Part shown: positions 60,445 through 64,000 of the stretch, in pieces
How positions within the stretch are numbered: position 1 is the first letter of the stretch
How the letters are laid out: each line of letters starts with the position of its first letter
Assembly: GCA_921293015.1 (NCBI GenBank)
Contig: OV121081.1
Span: 24,493,158 to 24,557,157, forward strand
DNA from: Phorcus lineatus
Taxonomy: Eukaryota; Mollusca; Gastropoda; Trochida; Trochidae
Direction: 5' to 3'
DNA length: 64,000 nt
Translations under genes and position numbers: made by a program
The notes under the pieces: generated by a model
Told to the model about the DNA's origin: nothing
Seen by the model: the letters and a program-made list of their open reading frames with translations, nothing else
Database searches by the model: none

Positions 60445-63253
60445 TGTATGTATGTATGTACTCTTAAAGAGCTAAAGTAAACAATCTAAGTCTGATAACA
60501 TATGCTTAAATTTATATATTCATAGAACATATTGGCAACATAAAGTTTTTCAAACAACTTGAGGTTACAGAGTCTTGTGCTACATGCACAAGGGTATTGT
60601 GGATAGAAAATTTACTAATTACAACTGACCATCCAGTTCGGCCAGCTGTCTCTCCAAGCTGACCACCTTCTCCTGGAGACTGTCCAGCGTGTACATGATC
60701 TTCTCCCGGTACTCTTCCGCCTGGCTAGCACCCTGCAGCCAATCAGAGAGCAGTTAATCAAGGGACATAATCATGTCACAGAGAATCTTTGCTAGGTATT
60801 TTGAGAAGTTGTACATATGACTAACCATGAAAAGCTTCAAGAGCAGTTCGATTGAATGTAAGCTTTTCATGTCAATAATAGTACTCTAAATCAGTAAACT
60901 ACATATATAAACATAATGATGACAAGATCCAGTTCTTCTTCTGAAACATAGTGTCCCCTGGGCATGAAACAATTTTCTCAGATAAATGAGAAAAAGACTT
61001 TTTAGGAAAGTAAACTTAAATAGTTTTAATGGTTACATGTTCATCAACATGTTTTGGTGTTTAATGGTATTCACAACCATTACATATTTGTAGTTTCATA
61101 TCTGCTGAAACAGTGGCAATGCCTTCAAGAGAAGGTCACAAAATCATCCAATCAAATGCTCACAATTTTATCTGTGATGAGTCCATGCCCATGATTCAAT
61201 AGCATCATGTCCATGGCCAGTTTCAGTTCGTGGTCCGAGAGCTCATCGTTAGACTTCTTCCCGGACTTCTTTCCCTTGACCTTAGTGACCTCTGTGACCT
61301 CTCGCTCAGTGACAACAGATTTCTCTGCTGTCTCTCGTCTCTCATATCTCGGCGTCTGCTCGCTCACCATGTTCTCAAACAGGATCTCATAGAAGGGCAG
61401 GCGATTAGGGCTGCAACATGTACAGTCCATAACATCATCGGTCCCTACTGGAATATTGTGGAATGATTCTTCCTTGGGATGTGTCATAATGTACCAAGTT
61501 CAAATTGAACACATTGTAGCTATGGTTTACCTCCGAGTAGGTGTTAAGAATATATATTGGTACCAACGTTTTGGTCAGTCTTTTGAAAGATATTTTTGAC
61601 CACCAATTGCAGAAAAATAGTTCAATATAATAGAAGAATATTACTTAACATATCATGGAAAGATTTTAGAGAAAAATGCCATTAGATAGTGAACATATGT
61701 TCGTTTTATTTGGGATCATACTAGATACAATAGTACAGATTCTTCTTTTGGTTGAGTCCCTTCTGGGATTTGAACCCATACCCTCAGAGTATGCACCTTT
61801 CTTGGAAAGGCAAGGTGAGAATTACGAGCGATTTTTCAATATCTCATGTAATTTTCAGGGATTGAAATTTGACAAATTTCAGAATCACTTTTCATCTTGT
61901 CTTTCACAAGTTATATAAGAAATGTTCATGAAATAAAACTTACTTAATGATGCAGTACTTAGCAAGGAAGTCCAGAGGATCATTTACATCCTGAAGTGTT
62001 TCCGTGGTTACCGGTGCCTCTGCTGGCTTGGACTTTCTTTGGTATTGTATTTTAGGACTGAGGATGCAAATAGTTCACAGATCTCTCATTGTAACAGTGA
62101 TAATCTTTTAACAAAATTTTACTGTAAATATTGGTTAAATAAAAGACTTTGGATTGATTGATTTGTTTTAAAACTAGTCTACCTTTAAACAGGACATATT
62201 TTTAGCTTCTGAACATTTATAAGACCTTATCCCAATAAAGAACTAAATATCACTAGTGAGTGAAACTTAAACCAGCACCAGGGTTTTTTAGCATGTATCA
62301 AAGACAAAAAAATGTTATGGAAACACTCAATGTCACTTTTAGTAAACTTTTTCCTTGCATGAATATGGCATGACATAAATCACAGAAAAAAGGTATTCAA
62401 ATGCTAGAAAATTGAAATCATAATATTCTAATTCAATTATTCACAAAATTAATGTTTCTTCCAAGTGTTCATAGTAGAAATATGTCTATAATGTATATCA
62501 TAGACAATCTGATGACTCACAGTTTTCTGACTTTGGGGGGCCCTTTCCTCTTCTTGGGGGGAGTTTTGATAGGCTGGGGGGCTTCCACCATAAACTTCTT
62601 AACCTTTGATTTTGTTGATTCTTTCTGTAAAGTAAAACAGTATTATTTATTCCTAAAACAAAATGAAATTTAAGTTTTGAATTTAGAAATTAAAAATAAA
62701 ATAATGTTTAAGTAATGTTAATTTCATCTCAAATCTTGAACTTTGCTAAATCTCAGTATCTCATCATCATTTGACTGAAATGATCTTGAGGTTATACATT
62801 GAATGATCCTTCTTTCCCTGCAAGGCATAGCTCGCACCAGTCATTGGCTGTGTCAGCCTTGCTGCCTTGCCCTCACAAAATTTTTGATCTGAGTGCATTG
62901 CTTTCATCAGTGTTGGAATGAATTGATTTCAGGATATAATTTATGATATGACTTTCAACTTCAGTTGCAAATTGCTAAAGAGCTAGCACAGAAAAGGTGA
63001 CAAAATGTGGCAAGACTTAAAAGATTAGATAAATGGTAAAAGGCATGAGTTATCTCCTGTGGGGGAAGTTGTGAAAGACCAGTTTATGTACTCTAGCTTT
63101 CTGGTACTGAGGTAGATCTGGTAGACTCATGTCTGAGCGGTACACTTCAGGGGGTGTTGGAGGGGGGGTGTCCTGTCTGCTAGGGGGGTCAGGGGTCTGC
63201 ACTGTGTCCACCATTGTCTCCTCCATTGGGGGTTCTGGGGTCATCTCAGGGGA
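54122..63253 (-). CDS. Uncharacterised coiled-coil / EF-hand-like protein, fourteen exons, 5' partial
   Basis: Exons on the minus strand: 63253-63092, 62624-62521, 62057-61944, 61410-61164, 60732-60630, 59975-59872, 59483-59379, 59005-58909, 58450-58326, 57643-57551, 56750-56665, 55113-55044, 54719-54603, 54253-54122 (TGA). Every junction is GT/AG and phases close over 552 residues. In order the product has a proline/glutamate-rich start, a basic KTPPKKRKGPPK stretch, and DPLDFLAKYCIIKPNRLPFYE, which resembles the end of an RIIa/Dpy-30-like dimerisation motif. Then come a lysine-rich segment, a coiled coil (YREKIMYTLDSLQEKV to RQLAEL), a KKKGKKGK patch, a second coil (IRQLNLERERTREKTQDI) and paired EF-hand-like helices. 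The last EF loop, NREGKGSFDFMD, keeps the central Gly and hydrophobic residue but has Asn first and Asp last, so calcium binding is doubtful. RIIa-like plus coiled coil plus EF hand is common among axonemal proteins; that role is inference. I do not recognise the gene. The start exon is outside the window or hidden in the array at 63290-64000. The first exon's donor (AGA|GTACAT) is the least certain border. Confidence 0.85.
54430..54530. repeat. ~50 bp direct duplication
   Basis: AATCAATATGTGGTAATTAT followed by GGTTGCTATAGTTTT occurs twice in a row in the last intron of the coiled-coil/EF-hand-like gene. The copies are almost identical, so the event is recent. Confidence 0.85.
55160..55870 (-). 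mobile_element. Penelope-like retroelement relic (GIY-YIG end)
   Basis: On the minus strand, IKDHLFKATL begins at 55744, followed by a cysteine-rich linker (DPECDKQLCKLCKQ), then after a frameshift RNVVYLLTCKKC and CKKQYVGET near 55550-55490, then after another shift RLSEHFAVISHNRDKP, VAIHFN near 55460-55405. The KDHL block, the CxxC linker, the NVVYL...QYVGET motif and the PVA.HFN motif are in the order found at the carboxyl end of Penelope-like elements, whose GIY-YIG nuclease nicks target DNA. The reverse transcriptase part is absent, so this is a truncated copy. Several frameshifts and stops show it is dead. It lies in the intron between exons 56750-56665 and 55113-55044, in the same orientation as the host gene. 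Confidence 0.8.
56104..56176. repeat. 18 bp tandem repeat, four copies
   Basis: CCGTCTTAGCCATCCTCC repeats four times without change except at the edges, just beyond the retroelement relic and within the same intron. Confidence 0.9.
57780..58312. repeat. GACA-rich tract and ~64 bp tandem array beside an exon
   Basis: 57780-58020 is a GACAGACAGAGA-type purine-rich tract. It passes into four copies of a ~64 bp unit (GAGACTCAAGTGAGAGACAC, TAAGAGAGACACACAGACAT, GCATAGGTGGTGGAAGAGGC, ATTT). The last copy ends about 15 bp from the donor of exon 58450-58326 of the coiled-coil/EF-hand-like gene. On the transcribed strand it is pyrimidine-rich (TCTGTC repeats). Confidence 0.88.
60396..60462. repeat. 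TA then TGTA microsatellite
   Basis: A short TA run followed by about ten ATGT tetranucleotides in an intron of the coiled-coil/EF-hand-like gene. Likely length-polymorphic. Confidence 0.92.
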
Positions 63254-63289
63254 CTGCAACAGCAAACTTGTGTAATGAGGACATCCTGT

Positions 63290-63990
63290 CAAAGGGCATC
63301 AAAATACAAATCAAGAGTACTTATGACCTTACCTAGGCTACCGATCACCACATGAAGGTACTTATGACTTTATCAAAGAGGGTGATGAGTACCAATGATC
63401 CTTTTTTAAGGTACAGGTGACCTAATCAAAAGAACCTTATCTTGGGTATAGGGTATGACCAGACAAAGAGTACACATGCGGGTGACATGGCATGACCATA
63501 TCTGAAATCTGAAGTATTCTAATCATGGATATCCTTGACCTGTTATGAAAATCCTCTATGCCATGACACAAGGTGCTGGTTTCCTTGGGAAAAAAATACC
63601 CAATCATTAAGATTACCAATGACTAAATCAAGGTAACCAATGACCGAATGAAGGTTACAAAAGACCAAATCCACGCCATCAATGATTTCATAAAAGTTCT
63701 AAAGTCAATGACCTAATACCAATACCATAATCAACGTAATCTGTGACCCAATCAAGGATATCACTGACAAAATCAAAGTTACCAATGACCTAAATCATAG
63801 TAACCAATACCCTAGTCAAGGTAATCTGTGACCCAATCAAGGTTATCATTGACAAGTTCAAGGTTACCAATGACCCAATCAAGGCCACAAGTGACCCAAT
63901 AAAGGTTACCAATTACCAAATAAAGGATAAAGATTACCTATTAGTGTGCTGTTGACCTCCTCAAGATAACCAATTAAGGTTATCACACTT
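63290..63990. repeat. Degenerate ~20-24 bp tandem array at the window edge
   Basis: Units are close to AATCAAGGTTACCAATGACC, with alternation of CTGTGACC and CATTGACA variants. The array begins about 40 bp upstream of the most 5' exon recognised in the minus-strand coiled-coil/EF-hand-like gene, so it sits in the intron before that exon. No exon was recognised within it. Confidence 0.75.
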
Positions 63991-64000
63991 AATCTAGTTT

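Noticed and set aside
61676..61918. An 80-codon plus-strand frame starting MPLDSEHMFV
   Set aside because: It lies in an intron of the coiled-coil/EF-hand-like gene on the opposite strand and partly crosses a tRNA-like relic. No motif or splice context supports it.

Overview
This is a 64 kb piece of an animal nuclear genome. It is AT-rich, has many introns with GT/AG borders, long intergenic stretches and dense small repeats. Protein similarity (RNF19, glucosidase II beta, CABIT/SAM) and a tRNA-derived SINE ending in a GCGTTAAACACCAACTCACC-type tail suggest a lophotrochozoan, most likely a mollusc and perhaps a gastropod. That assignment is inference. I found no bacterial-type operon, CRISPR array, rRNA or convincing functional tRNA gene.

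Layout from left to right: (1) 1.9-2.1 kb, minus strand: one exon of a CABIT-domain gene whose remainder lies off the left edge. (2) 2.1-5.8 kb: no gene, with relics of a roughly 450 bp TTAA-ended element. (3) 5.8-8.0 kb: a large 37 bp satellite. (4) 8.2-12.2 kb, minus strand: a complete five-exon CABIT plus SAM gene of 482 residues, a GAREM/THEMIS-like adaptor, with a 46 bp minisatellite touching one splice acceptor. (5) 12.2-28.2 kb: a gene-poor block holding full and nested MITE-like elements, a foldback palindrome and several tandem arrays. (6) 28.5-34.8 kb, minus strand: a nine-exon RBR ubiquitin ligase of the RNF19 family, 815 residues. (7) 34.8-39.5 kb: non-coding, probably holding the 5' ends of two divergent genes. 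(8) 39.6-46.1 kb, plus strand: a six-exon membrane-anchored glucosidase-II-beta-like protein of 363 residues, with a triplicated exon start. (9) 46.1-53.4 kb: no gene, with SINE, foldback and tandem repeats. (10) 54.1-63.3 kb, minus strand: fourteen exons of an uncharacterised coiled-coil/EF-hand-like protein, 5' incomplete, with a Penelope-type retroelement relic in one intron. (11) 63.3-64 kb: a degenerate tandem array.

For every multi-exon model the reading phase was followed through each junction by hand and closes without a frameshift. The genes are not obviously one pathway: a receptor-tyrosine-kinase-type adaptor, a membrane ubiquitin ligase, an ER glycan-recognition-type protein, and a possibly cilium-related protein. 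The most interesting structure is at the DNA level. Tandem arrays sit directly on exon edges in three genes, an exon start is triplicated, and one TTAA-ended MITE is nested inside another MITE. I did not find a convincing new molecular system.
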